Positions 6,848-14,103 of a stretch of 24,863 nucleotides of DNA are shown piece by piece. Every line of letters begins with the position of its first letter. The stretch's first letter is position 1. The notes under the pieces were generated by a model. The model was not told the DNA's origin. It searched no databases and was given only the letters and a program-made list of their open reading frames with translations. Source of the DNA: an uncultured Altererythrobacter sp. (GTDB taxonomy: Bacteria > Pseudomonadota > Alphaproteobacteria > Sphingomonadales > Sphingomonadaceae). Where the stretch lies: positions 1 to 24,863 of the forward strand of contig CAMPIX010000026.1 in the NCBI GenBank assembly GCA_946886565.1. Direction: 5' to 3'. Position numbers and translations under genes: made by a program.

Positions 6848-7381
6848 ATGTTCGCAGTAGTGCGCACGGGCGGCAAGCAATACCGGGTTGCCGCCGGAGA
6901 CAAGATCGCGGTCGAGAAGCTCGCCGGTGAAGCCGGCGACACGGTGACGCTGGGCGACGTCCTGCTTGCCGGCGAAGGCGACAAGATGGCCGACGCCGGC
7001 AAGGTGACCGTTTCGGCGGAAATCATCGCGCAGGCGAAGAGCGAGAAGGTCGTCGTTTTCAAGAAGCGCCGCCGCCACAACTATCGCCGCAAGAACGGCC
7101 ATCGCCAGCTTCTGACACTGCTGCGCATCACCGCAGTGGGCGATTCGAAGGCGCCGAAGAAGGAAGCCGCGCCGAAGAAGGAAGAGGCCAAGGCCGCTCC
7201 CGCCAAGGACGAGGCGAAGGCTGCCCCCAAGAAGGAAGCCGCCGAGAAGGCTCCGGCCAAGAAGGCTCCTGCCAAGAAGGCCGACGCCGCCGAAGCGAAG
7301 CCGGCCGCCAAGAAGGCCGCGCCGAAGAAGGAAGGCGCGACCGACAAGGCTCCCGCCAAGAAGACCGACGCGAAGAAGTAA
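6848..7381 (+). CDS. rplU: 50S ribosomal protein bL21 with long Lys/Ala-rich tail
   Basis: Residues 1-99 are a complete bL21: [14 protein letters not shown] at the start, and the 23S-binding basic segment [19 protein letters not shown] (69-87) followed by LTLLRITAV. Typical bL21 ends near residue 103. Here residues 100-177 add a low-complexity tail of Lys, Ala, Pro and acidic residues with repeated APKKE/APAKK units, resembling histone H1-type tails. The ATG at 6848 follows GGAAG and begins the canonical domain; an in-frame start 15 bases upstream is rejected. rpmA follows 12 bases after the stop, the usual rplU-rpmA operon. Similar tails occur in some other alphaproteobacterial bL21 proteins; their role is unclear. 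Confidence 0.97.
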   Translation: MFAVVRTGGKQYRVAAGDKIAVEKLAGEAGDTVTLGDVLLAGEGDKMADAGKVTVSAEIIAQAKSEKVVVFKKRRRHNYRRKNGHRQLLTLLRITAVGDSKAPKKEAAPKKEEAKAAPAKDEAKAAPKKEAAEKAPAKKAPAKKADAAEAKPAAKKAAPKKEGATDKAPAKKTDAKK

Positions 7382-7393
7382 GGAACCCGGACC

Positions 7394-7663
7394 ATGGCAC
7401 ATAAAAAAGCAGGCGGTTCGTCGCGTAACGGTCGCGATTCGGCCGGCCGTCGCCTCGGCGTGAAGAAGTTCGGCAGCCAGGGCGTAATCGCGGGCAACAT
7501 TATCGTGCGCCAGCGCGGGACCAAGTTCTATCCGGGCTCGAACGTCGGGATGGGCAAGGACCACACGCTGTTCGCGCTCAGCGAAGGCGTCGTGCGATTC
7601 CACAAGGGCAAGCTTGGCCGCAAGTATGTCTCGGTGGACATGTTCGCGGAAGCCGCCGAATAA
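7394..7663 (+). CDS. rpmA: 50S ribosomal protein bL27
   Basis: Complete 89-aa bL27. The flexible N-terminus [16 protein letters not shown] reaches the peptidyl transferase centre of the ribosome, and it is followed by [12 protein letters not shown] and the conserved [22 protein letters not shown]. The N-terminus is not of the type that needs proteolytic removal (as in Firmicutes). It is co-transcribed with rplU 12 bases upstream, and its unit ends at hairpins between 7666 and 7779. No Obg-family GTPase gene follows, although obgE is often next in this operon; a GNAT acetyltransferase lies downstream instead. Confidence 0.98.
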   Translation: MAHKKAGGSSRNGRDSAGRRLGVKKFGSQGVIAGNIIVRQRGTKFYPGSNVGMGKDHTLFALSEGVVRFHKGKLGRKYVSVDMFAEAAE

Positions 7664-7665
7664 CC

Positions 7666-7690
7666 GGACGATCCGATGACGGGATCGTCC
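7666..7690 (+). terminator. Hairpin just after rpmA
   Basis: GGACGATCC (7666-7674) pairs perfectly with GGATCGTCC (7682-7690) across a 7-base loop, beginning 2 bases after the rpmA stop. There is no T-run, so it is more likely a 3'-end stabilising hairpin or a weak terminator ahead of the stronger one at 7734. Confidence 0.45.
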
Positions 7691-7733
7691 TCACGGGACG
7701 GTCCCAGCCGGGCTAACGACCGGCAGACGAAGA

Positions 7734-7779
7734 GGGAGATGGGGCCTTCCTGATTTTCAGGGGGCCCGTCTCCCTTTTG
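7734..7779 (+). terminator. Rho-independent terminator of rplU-rpmA
   Basis: GGGAGATGGGGCC (7734-7746) pairs with the segment GGGCCCGTCTCCC ending at 7773 (one mismatch and one wobble), followed directly by TTTTGT. It is the best intrinsic terminator in the window and lies about 70 bases after rpmA. Confidence 0.75.
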
Positions 7780-7798
7780 TCGTTTCTCCCTCTCCAAT

Positions 7799-7858
7799 CG
7801 GCGAAATAATCTTTCGCCGCCATGCCATTGTCACGCATCGCACCTATCTGGCGATGCG
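7799..7858. promoter_or_regulatory. Two palindromes upstream of the GNAT gene
   Basis: CGGCGAAA (7799-7806) and TTTCGCCG (7812-7819) form an 8-bp inverted repeat around TAATC. CGCATCGC (7834-7841) and GCGATGCG (7851-7858) form a second 8-bp inverted repeat with a 9-base centre. Both lie between the rpmA terminator and the GTG start at 7880. They could be operators or RNA hairpins. No convincing promoter hexamers are visible beside them. Confidence 0.35.
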
Positions 7859-7879
7859 GGGCGAAGAGGAGAGATCGCC

Positions 7880-8413
7880 GTGTTCCATCGCAGCGAAAGA
7901 CTGTTGCTGAGACCCCCGTGGCCCGAAGACTGGAACCAGGTCTTCGGCGGGATTGCCGACGAACGGGTGGTCCGCCATCTCGCCAGCGCGCCATGGCCCT
8001 ATACCTCGCAGCATGCGCGCGATTTCGTGGCGCTGCCGGAGAACCCTCGTTTTCCGCGATTCCTGATCGCGCGCGCCAGCGACGCCGCGCTGGTCGGCTG
8101 CATCGGGATCGACGAGCGTGGGGGCGAAATCGAGCTCGGATACTGGATCGCGCGCCCGCATTGGGGCTGCGGCTATGCGACCGAAGCCGGGCGCGCGGTG
8201 CTCGACGTGGCGCGAATGCTCGGCCACGGCCGGATCGTCGCCGGGCATTTCCTCGACAACCCGGCCTCGGGCCGTGTTCTGCGCAAGCTGGGGTTCGTGC
8301 CGACGGGGGCGGTGCGCTCGCGGCACAGCTGCGGGCGCGGCGAGGAAGCGGCGGCGGCGGAATACGCGCTCGACCTCGAACGCGGTGAGCAGCCCGACAT
8401 GCGCGCGGCATAA
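7880..8413 (+). CDS. GNAT-family N-acetyltransferase (RimJ/RimL type)
   Basis: A 177-aa acetyltransferase of the RimJ/RimL-like group, which uses acetyl-CoA to modify amines such as protein N-termini or small molecules. TERLLLRP-like opening SERLLLRPPWPEDW (5-18), the strand IELGYWIARPHWGCGYATEA (84-103) with the pyrophosphate-binding loop HWGCGYA, and the late motif DNPASGRVLRKLGFVPTG (126-143), where N127 is the usual conserved asparagine, support the call. The start is GTG with the ribosome site AGAGGAGAG at 7864-7872. The substrate cannot be inferred. It follows rpmA after a terminator and so probably has its own promoter. Confidence 0.87.
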   Translation: MFHRSERLLLRPPWPEDWNQVFGGIADERVVRHLASAPWPYTSQHARDFVALPENPRFPRFLIARASDAALVGCIGIDERGGEIELGYWIARPHWGCGYATEAGRAVLDVARMLGHGRIVAGHFLDNPASGRVLRKLGFVPTGAVRSRHSCGRGEEAAAAEYALDLERGEQPDMRAA

Positions 8414-8415
8414 TT

Positions 8416-8547
8416 CTCCCCGGCACGGGGAGGGGGACCGCGACGCGAAGCGGCGTGGTGGAGGGGGCCCGGCAGAACGCTGGCGTTACGCTGGGCCCCC
8501 TCCGTCAGTCGCCTGCGGCGTCTGCCACCTCCCCGTACCAGGGGGGA
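8416..8547. repeat. Dispersed sphingomonad-type repeat, copy B (double, inverted)
   Basis: This fills the gap between the converging GNAT and PF10118-like genes. The first unit starts with the 24-base block 8416-8439 that is also found inverted at 135-158, then a variable hairpin (CGACGCGAAGCGGCG) and GGTGGAGGGGG. The second unit, to 8547, is arranged in the opposite direction and shares the outer blocks in degenerate form, and GGAGGGGGCCC pairs with GGGCCCCCTCC at the centre. The whole can fold into a long stem and could act as a two-way terminator. No coding potential is trusted here. Confidence 0.75.
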
Positions 8548-8548
8548 T

Positions 8549-9427
8549 TTACTCGGCGGGTAGCAGCGCGTCTGCGAATTCGCCTTCGTAGAGACCGATC
8601 AACGCGCGGTCGTCGTGGTCCCACGGGTGGAAGCCCGGCTTGAAATAGGCGAGCCAGGCGGGGAAGATCCGCCGCACCACGCCGGGCGTGAACGCGAGAT
8701 ACTTGAACAGCCCCCAGCGCGCCTTCCACCCGGTGATCCCGTCCTGCGCGAGCAGGTTCATCGAATCCTGCCAGCGATGCTTGAAGAAGCGGCCGGTAAC
8801 GATCAGCATCATCAGGCTGCGCAGCTTCCAGCGCCTCCATGGCGTCCAGTTGCGGGTGGCGTGGTTCCAGGTGTCGAACGCGACGCCCTTGTGCTCGATC
8901 TCCTCGACCGAATGCCAGCGCCACATGGCGCGCACCTCGGGATCGGCCTTCGCGAAATGCTTCGGGTTGGCGAGAAATTCGTGCGCCATCATCGCGGTGT
9001 AGTGTTCCAGCGCCATCGTCGCGGCGAGATTGAGTATCTCGGGCCGGCCCTTGGTCATCTCGAGCATCTCGCGCACGCGCTCGTCGATCGCCTTGATGTC
9101 GTAGCCGGCGTTCTCGGCCAGCTTGTTGAACGCGATATGCTCGCGCGTGTGGTTGATTTCCTGCCGCACGAAGGCGCGGATTTCGGCCTCGAGCTGCGGA
9201 TCGGCCCCATCGCGATGCGCCTTCACCGCCTCGATGAAGAACGCCTCGCCGCGCGGGAAAGTGGCCGAGAGCGCGTTGTGCCACGCGGTGCCGAACGGCT
9301 CGCCCGCCCACCAGCGGTTGGGCGTGGTATCCCGATTGAAGCGTTCGTCGCGCACGGTGATGGTCAGGCCGTCGGGCGTGGGTGCGGCCTGCGTGCGCTC
9401 GAGGCTGATCTGGGTAGGAGCGTTCAT
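8549..9427 (-). CDS. PF10118-like 'metal-dependent hydrolase', paralog 1
   Basis: A 292-aa protein of the group annotated as predicted metal-dependent hydrolase (Metal_hydrol, PF10118). Landmarks are RWWAGEPFGTAWHNALSATFPRGEAFF (38-64), RQEINHTREHIAFN (88-101), ALEHY (139-143) and WRWHSVEEIEHKG (169-181). E61, E90-x2-H93, E141 and E176-x2-H179 give the spacing of a ferritin-type dinuclear metal site in a four-helix bundle. No alpha/beta hydrolase or amidohydrolase motif is present. The ATG at 9427 is preferred; a TTG at 9454 would add 9 residues and lie inside the promoter region. The gene has its own TTGACA promoter with a palindromic operator and is the downstream neighbour of a paralog. 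The real activity is unknown. Confidence 0.85.
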   Translation of the reverse strand: MNAPTQISLERTQAAPTPDGLTITVRDERFNRDTTPNRWWAGEPFGTAWHNALSATFPRGEAFFIEAVKAHRDGADPQLEAEIRAFVRQEINHTREHIAFNKLAENAGYDIKAIDERVREMLEMTKGRPEILNLAATMALEHYTAMMAHEFLANPKHFAKADPEVRAMWRWHSVEEIEHKGVAFDTWNHATRNWTPWRRWKLRSLMMLIVTGRFFKHRWQDSMNLLAQDGITGWKARWGLFKYLAFTPGVVRRIFPAWLAYFKPGFHPWDHDDRALIGLYEGEFADALLPAE

Positions 9428-9456
9428 GGATGGACTCGCGGCAATTACTGACAACG

Positions 9457-9488
9457 GTGTAAGTAAGCGTTACTTACACGTGTGTCAA
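9457..9488 (-). promoter_or_regulatory. TetR-type operator overlapping a sigma70-like promoter
   Basis: The perfect inverted repeat GTGTAAGTAA (9457-9466) / TTACTTACAC (9470-9479) has a 3-base centre and is 23 bp overall, a typical size for a TetR-family operator. On the reverse strand a consensus -35 TTGACA (9483-9488) lies directly upstream, and 17 bases further TACTTA (9460-9465) is a plausible -10, so the palindrome covers the spacer and -10. This should repress paralog 1 (start 9427). The likely ligand is the TetR protein encoded at 10450, but that link is inferred. No second copy is seen in the 10407-10449 divergent gap. Confidence 0.75.
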
Positions 9489-9515
9489 TTAACAATTCGC
9501 GAATCCGATGTGCGG

Positions 9516-10406
9516 TTACTCCGCAGGCATGACTGCGTCGGCATAGGGGCTGTCGAACCGGCGGATCAGCGCGCGGTCGTCCTGCTTCCACGGGTGAAAG
9601 CCGGGCAGCAGGATCTTCGCCCAGTCTGCGAACATCCGCCGCATCATACCCGGCGAAATCCACAGATGCCTGAACAGCAGCCACTTCGCGCGCGCACCGC
9701 CGATCCCGTCCTGCCGCATCAGCCCGAGCGCGTCACGCACGCGGTTGTTGTAGTAACGGCGCGTGATCAGCAGCGTCAGCAGCGCGCGCACGCGGTAACG
9801 CTTCCACGCCGACCACTCGCGCGTGGCGTGGAGCCAGACGTCGTAGGTGATGCCCTTGTGCTCAATCTCCTCGATCGAGTGCCAGCGCCACATCTGGGCG
9901 ATTTCCTCGTCCACGCCCTTCAGATAGCGCGGATCGGTGAGCAGGCAGTGGCTGATCGAGGCGGCGAAATGCTCGAGCGCGATGGTGATCGCGAGGTTGA
10001 ATTCGACCGGGCGGCCCTTGGTCAGCGCGAGCATTTCCTCGATGCCCTTGTCGATCGATTCGATGTCGTAGCCGTGGCTCTGCGCGAGATTGTTGAACGC
10101 GACATGCTCGCGCGCGTGGTTCGATTCCTGGCGGGTGAACGCGCGCAGTTCGGCCGCCATCTTCGGCGGGACCTTGTCGTCGTAATACTTCATCACCTGG
10201 ATGAAGAACTTCTCGCCGCGCGGCAGGCTGGCGGAGACCGAGTTGTACCACGCGGTCGCGACCGGATCGCCCGAATGCCACCAGCGTTCGGGGCGGCCGC
10301 CGCGGCAGAATTTCTGATCGCGGATGTGGAGCGCGTGATCGCAAGGCGTGGCGCTGCCCGCGGTGCGCGACGGGTTGTCGGCGACGCTCGCGCGTTCTAG
10401 GCCCAT
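9516..10406 (-). CDS. PF10118-like 'metal-dependent hydrolase', paralog 2
   Basis: A 296-aa paralog of the next gene downstream, clearly related along its full length. Shared blocks include RWWHSGDPVATAWYNSVSASLPRGEKFF (41-68), RQESNHAREHVAFNNLA (92-108), ALEHF (143-147), WRWHSIEEIEHKG (173-185) and the C-terminal GFHPWKQDDRALI. The putative metal ligands E65, E94-x2-H97, E145 and E180-x2-H183 are kept. A Glu present in paralog 1 (E65 in FFIEAV) is Gln (Q70, FFIQ) here. The ATG at 10406 follows AAGGGGG, a strong ribosome site. It diverges from tetR across 43 bases, the usual setting for TetR control, and paralog 1 lies 88 bases beyond its stop with a separate promoter. Confidence 0.86.
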   Translation of the reverse strand: MGLERASVADNPSRTAGSATPCDHALHIRDQKFCRGGRPERWWHSGDPVATAWYNSVSASLPRGEKFFIQVMKYYDDKVPPKMAAELRAFTRQESNHAREHVAFNNLAQSHGYDIESIDKGIEEMLALTKGRPVEFNLAITIALEHFAASISHCLLTDPRYLKGVDEEIAQMWRWHSIEEIEHKGITYDVWLHATREWSAWKRYRVRALLTLLITRRYYNNRVRDALGLMRQDGIGGARAKWLLFRHLWISPGMMRRMFADWAKILLPGFHPWKQDDRALIRRFDSPYADAVMPAE

Positions 10407-10449
10407 GTTCGATCCCCCTTCATGGCTATTTTATGGATCAAGGAATCGC

Positions 10450-11049
10450 ATGGCAACCCGCAAGCGCCTGAGCCCCGAGGAGAGCCGTAAGTCGGCGCTC
10501 GAGGCGGCGCGCAGCCTGCTGATCGAAACCGGGCCGCAGTCGGTGACGCTGAAGGCGGTTTCGGCGCGGATCGGCCGCACGCATGCCAATCTGCTGCATC
10601 ATTTCGGATCGGCATCGGGGTTGCAGAAGGAACTGGCGCGCCATCTCGCGCAGACCGTGTGCGAGAGTATCAAGGATGCCGTGCGCGCGAGCCGGGCGGG
10701 GCTGGGGAGCCCGCGCGAGGTGGTCGATCTCGCGTTCGACGCTTTCGACAAGGAAGGCGCGGGCGCACTTGCAAGCTGGATGATCCTGACCGGCAACGAA
10801 GATGCTCTCTCGCCGATCGTCGAGACGATCCATCAGCTGGTCGACGAGATCGCGCCCGAGGAGGCGGGGCCCCATGGCGACGTGACCCGCGTGCACGAAG
10901 ACACGCTGGCGTTGGTGCTGATGGCGATGGGCGACGCACTGATCGGATCGGCGCTCGCCCGCTCGCTCAAGCTGCCCGACACGGCGGCGCGCGACCGGGC
11001 CGAGCGCATGCTGCTGACCTCGATCGCGCTGGCTACCCAGCCGGGCTGA
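10450..11049 (+). CDS. TetR/AcrR-family transcriptional regulator
   Basis: A 199-aa regulator. The N-terminal DNA-binding domain covers about residues 10-60: SRKSALEAARSLLIETGPQSVTLKAVSARIGRTHANLLHHFGSASGLQKELARHLAQ, with the helix-turn-helix in VTLKAVSARIGRTHANLLHHFGS. The C-terminal part is helical, carries no recognised ligand signature, and should form the ligand-binding and dimer domain. The ATG at 10450 is chosen over an in-frame start at 10348, which lies inside the divergent gene; AAGGA at 10440-10444 precedes it. It is divergent from paralog 2, suggesting control of the PF10118-like pair, and its 3' end overlaps the converging ygfZ-like gene by 17 bases. Confidence 0.92.
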   Translation: MATRKRLSPEESRKSALEAARSLLIETGPQSVTLKAVSARIGRTHANLLHHFGSASGLQKELARHLAQTVCESIKDAVRASRAGLGSPREVVDLAFDAFDKEGAGALASWMILTGNEDALSPIVETIHQLVDEIAPEEAGPHGDVTRVHEDTLALVLMAMGDALIGSALARSLKLPDTAARDRAERMLLTSIALATQPG

Positions 11050-11773
11050 GCGCTTCCGCCAGCCATTCGGGCGCAAGCGCGGGGTCGATCGCGTCCACCC
11101 GCAGATGGTCGACTGCGAGACCCAGTTCGGGATAGGCGGCCTTGCGCCGCTTCTCCTCCGACCGGTCGAGCGGCACCACCACCAGCCGCCGGTTGACCTT
11201 CTGCCGCCAGTTCATCCGCGCGGTGTTCTCCTGCCCGACGTAGCAGCCCTTCGAAAAGCTGACGCCGTGAAGCTCGACCGCGTTGGTTTCGAGCCACAGC
11301 ACATCGCCGAGCTCGTCGCGCCCCTCGGGTACACCGAGGGCGAGGCGGTGCACGCGCCAGTCGCCGTCCGCCGCAGCATCTTCGCCCGAGACCGGCGCGA
11401 GCCAGCGCTGGCCGAGATCGGCGAGCCGCGGATCGGGCGCAGCGCCGTCACCTAGCTGCTTGCGCCAGTGCACCGCGACCGTCTCGTCGACGCGGATGTC
11501 GAGCTTGCGGCGCAGGCGGTAGAGCGAGAGCCGCCTGACCAGCTCCCCGGCGTGCGCCGCCTCGCAGTCGAGCAACAGGTCGCGCTCGCCGCCGGGCCAG
11601 ACGATCAGGTCGAACATCGTCTTGCCCTGTGCGGAAAGCAGCGCGGCATAGACGGGAAGGGGGCCGGTGACATCGTTGGTGAGCAACCCCTGGAGGAAGG
11701 CGGCCGCATCCTCCTCGTCGCTCAGCGGGCTCACGCGCACCACGGCGCGGTCGAACAGGCGGGTCGCGGTCAT
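11033..11773 (-). CDS. ygfZ: YgfZ/GcvT-domain folate-binding protein
   Basis: A 246-aa homologue of YgfZ (IBA57), a tetrahydrofolate-binding protein related to the glycine-cleavage T protein that helps assemble or repair certain Fe-S clusters. The signature K-G-C-Y-V-G-Q-E lies at 175-182, with the conserved Cys at 177. LQGLLTNDV (27-35) and [15 protein letters not shown] (45-59) are also typical. It is shorter than E. coli YgfZ (about 326 aa), as is common in alphaproteobacteria. Its stop lies inside the 3' end of tetR (17-base overlap). Upstream is a 198-base gap to pyrC with no feature beyond a short GTCAAC direct repeat. Radical-SAM MoaA in the same window is one kind of Fe-S client, but no specific link is implied. 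Confidence 0.92.
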   Translation of the reverse strand: MTATRLFDRAVVRVSPLSDEEDAAAFLQGLLTNDVTGPLPVYAALLSAQGKTMFDLIVWPGGERDLLLDCEAAHAGELVRRLSLYRLRRKLDIRVDETVAVHWRKQLGDGAAPDPRLADLGQRWLAPVSGEDAAADGDWRVHRLALGVPEGRDELGDVLWLETNAVELHGVSFSKGCYVGQENTARMNWRQKVNRRLVVVPLDRSEEKRRKAAYPELGLAVDHLRVDAIDPALAPEWLAEALSPAG

Positions 11774-11971
11774 CTGAACCGTAAATGGCCGTCCCTGCCG
11801 ATCGCATCAAGTGGCGCTGTCCTACACCGCGTGAATATGCCAAGGGCGCGGCATGGCACGATGGATCAACATGCTGGCAGCGGGCGCGATTGCGGCAAGG
11901 CGGGGCCTCGAAGGTTTTACTCAGGACAGTGTCAACTGCGTCAACCTCGCGCAGATTTTCGAGGCCGATCG

Positions 11972-13009
11972 ATGAGCGAATCGCTGACCATTCGCCGCCC
12001 TGACGACTGGCACGTCCACCTGCGCGACGGCGAGGTGCTGCGCGGCGTCGCGCACTTCACCGCGCGCCAGTTCGCCCGCGCGATCGTGATGCCGAACCTC
12101 GCGCCGCCGGTGACCACGGTGGAGGCGGCCGTCGCCTACCGCGAACGCATTTTCGCCGCGGTGCCGGAAGATAGCTCCTTCACCCCGCTGATGACCTGCT
12201 ACCTCACCGACGATATCGATCCGGACGAGCTCGAACGCGGACATCGAGAGGGCGTGTTCACCGCGGCCAAGCTCTATCCCGCGAACGCGACGACCAACTC
12301 GGCGCACGGCGTCACCGATATCGCCAATATCCGCGGCGCGCTCGAGCGGATGGCGGCGATCGGCATGCCGCTCTGCGTCCACGGCGAGGTGACCGACGCC
12401 GAGATCGACGTGTTCGATCGCGAGAAAGTCTTCATCGACCGCATCCTCGTGCCGCTGCTGCGCGAGTTGCCCCAGCTGCGCGTAATCTTCGAGCATATCA
12501 CCACCGCCGACGCGGTGCAGTTCGTCGCCTCGGCCGGCGACAAAGTCGGCGCGACGATCACCCCGCAGCACCTCCATATCAACCGCAACGCGATGCTGGT
12601 CGGCGGCATCCGGCCGCACGCCTATTGCCTGCCTGTCGCCAAGCGCGAGGAGCACCGGCTGGCGCTGCGCAAGGCGGCGACCTCGGGCTCCCCGAAGTAT
12701 TTCCTCGGCACCGACAGCGCGCCCCATGCGCGCCACGCGAAGGAAAGCGCCTGCGGCTGCGCGGGCATCTTCAACGCGCCGTTCGCGCTCGAAAGCTACC
12801 TCCAGGTGTTCGAGGAGGAGGGCGCGATCGCGCATTTCGAAGGCTTCGCGAGCGAGCATGGCCCGCGCTTCTACGGCCTGCCACTCAACGAGGATCGGAT
12901 CACGCTCGAGCGCGTCGAAGTCGAGGTTCCGGATGAACTCGACGCGGGCGGCAATGCGATCGTGCCGTTCCACGCGGGCGAGACGCTGCGCTGGAGGTTT
13001 CGCGCCTAG
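11972..13009 (+). CDS. pyrC: Dihydroorotase (class II)
   Basis: Interconverts N-carbamoyl-L-aspartate and L-dihydroorotate in pyrimidine synthesis. The 345-aa length and residues match the E. coli-type homodimeric enzyme. H14 and H16 lie in WHVHLRDG, K100 (the carboxylated lysine) in [14 protein letters not shown]137 in CVHGE, H175 in FEHIT, and D248 in LGTDSAPH. These sit two positions before H16, H18, K102, H139, H177 and D250 of E. coli PyrC. The ATG at 11972 gives the family N-terminus; longer in-frame starts upstream overlap the divergent gene and are rejected. It is divergent from ygfZ and its stop overlaps the rarD stop by 4 bases. Confidence 0.96.
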   Translation: MSESLTIRRPDDWHVHLRDGEVLRGVAHFTARQFARAIVMPNLAPPVTTVEAAVAYRERIFAAVPEDSSFTPLMTCYLTDDIDPDELERGHREGVFTAAKLYPANATTNSAHGVTDIANIRGALERMAAIGMPLCVHGEVTDAEIDVFDREKVFIDRILVPLLRELPQLRVIFEHITTADAVQFVASAGDKVGATITPQHLHINRNAMLVGGIRPHAYCLPVAKREEHRLALRKAATSGSPKYFLGTDSAPHARHAKESACGCAGIFNAPFALESYLQVFEEEGAIAHFEGFASEHGPRFYGLPLNEDRITLERVEVEVPDELDAGGNAIVPFHAGETLRWRFRA

Positions 13010-13914
13010 GCTTGCAGTACCTTGTCGGCTTTCCTGCGCGCGAGGATGTCCCACACGAAGAGCGCGATGGCGATCCAGATCAGCACGAAGCATGCGAGCT
13101 GGACCGGCTCGAGCGGCTGGTCGAACACCGTCAGCCCGAGCACGAAGACGATCGTCGGCGCGAGGAACTGGAGGAAGCCGAGCGTAGAATAGTCCATTCG
13201 CCGCGCGGCGATCGCGAACAGCAGCAGCGGGACCGCGGTGAGCAGCCCGCCCAGAGCGATCGCCAGGCTGAGCGCGGGCGATTGTGCGAACGAGGAGCCG
13301 GCGGGCGAGGCGGCATACCACCAGGCGATGCCCGCCGCCGGGATCAGCAGCAGCGCCGATTCGATCGTCAGTCCGGGCAGCGCGCCGACGTCGACCCGCT
13401 TGCGCAGCAGGCCGTAAGTGCCGAAGCTCAGGCCCAGCGTGAGGCTGATCCACAGCGTCGTCAGCGCGCCGCCGAGCAGCAGCGCCACGCCAGCGCCGGC
13501 GATCGCGACGGCAAGCCACTGGCGGCGGCTGAGCTTCTCGCCCAGCACGAGGGTGCCGAGCAGCACGTTGATCAGCGGGTTGATGTAGTAGCCGAGGCTG
13601 GCGGCGAACACGTGGCCCTGCTGGATCGCCCAGACATAGACCAGCCAGTTGATCCCGATCAGCGCCGAGCTTGCGGCCAGCGTTGTCAGGCTGCGTCGGC
13701 TGCCGAAGGCCTCGCGCAACTGCGGACCTTGTCGCCGGATCGCGACGATCACGAGACAGATCGGCAGCGTCCAGATGATGCGCCAGCCGACGAATTCGAA
13801 CGCCGGCACCTCGCGCACGAGGATGAGATAGAGCGGCAGAAAGCCCCAGATGAAATAGGCCGAGAGGCCGGCGGCGAAGCCCGACTGCCGGATGTGAGGC
13901 TGCGCGTGATCCAT
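13006..13914 (-). CDS. rarD: RarD/EamA-family inner-membrane transporter
   Basis: A 302-aa membrane protein of the drug/metabolite transporter superfamily, RarD type. About ten hydrophobic helices are visible. The segment [20 protein letters not shown] begins at residue 18, GWRIIWTLP follows, then [46 protein letters not shown], and near the end [24 protein letters not shown]. These blocks are the recognisable RarD pattern. The transported compound is unknown; the name comes from the chloramphenicol-sensitive phenotype attributed to the E. coli gene. The gene converges on pyrC with a 4-base overlap, and 189 bases separate its start from the next gene at 14104. Confidence 0.9.
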   Translation of the reverse strand: MDHAQPHIRQSGFAAGLSAYFIWGFLPLYLILVREVPAFEFVGWRIIWTLPICLVIVAIRRQGPQLREAFGSRRSLTTLAASSALIGINWLVYVWAIQQGHVFAASLGYYINPLINVLLGTLVLGEKLSRRQWLAVAIAGAGVALLLGGALTTLWISLTLGLSFGTYGLLRKRVDVGALPGLTIESALLLIPAAGIAWWYAASPAGSSFAQSPALSLAIALGGLLTAVPLLLFAIAARRMDYSTLGFLQFLAPTIVFVLGLTVFDQPLEPVQLACFVLIWIAIALFVWDILARRKADKVLQA

Positions 13915-14103
13915 TGCGCGGGGCTTTAGAAGTGCGGATTCGGCCCGGCAAGCGGCATTTCGTCCGCTGAAAACGGTCGATTTGCCGCAATTTCGAAATC
14001 TGCACGCAGCGTTGCACTCCGTTCAGGAAAGGCCGCCTAAACATGAACGCATCGAACGGATGACTCGAATCGGCGTCCGGCGAGACGAAGAAAGGACCGA
14101 GCG

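Noticed and set aside
9428..9454. TTG start at 9454 for PF10118 paralog 1
   Set aside because: It would add nine residues that the paralog and motif positions do not need and would sit next to the operator palindrome. The ATG at 9427 is simpler, though its ribosome site is weak.
11931..11945. Direct repeat GTCAAC-TGC-GTCAAC before pyrC
   Set aside because: Two 6-base copies are too short to call a regulator site, and no promoter could be aligned to them.
13990..13999. Palindrome ATTTCGAAAT between rarD and the glycine-zipper gene
   Set aside because: It is perfect but only 10 bases and has no adjacent promoter hexamers that I trust, so I do not call it an operator.
11921..14044. 707-aa reverse open frame spanning pyrC and rarD
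   Set aside because: It is antisense to pyrC and out of frame with the clear RarD protein; the amino-acid composition is that of a shadow frame.
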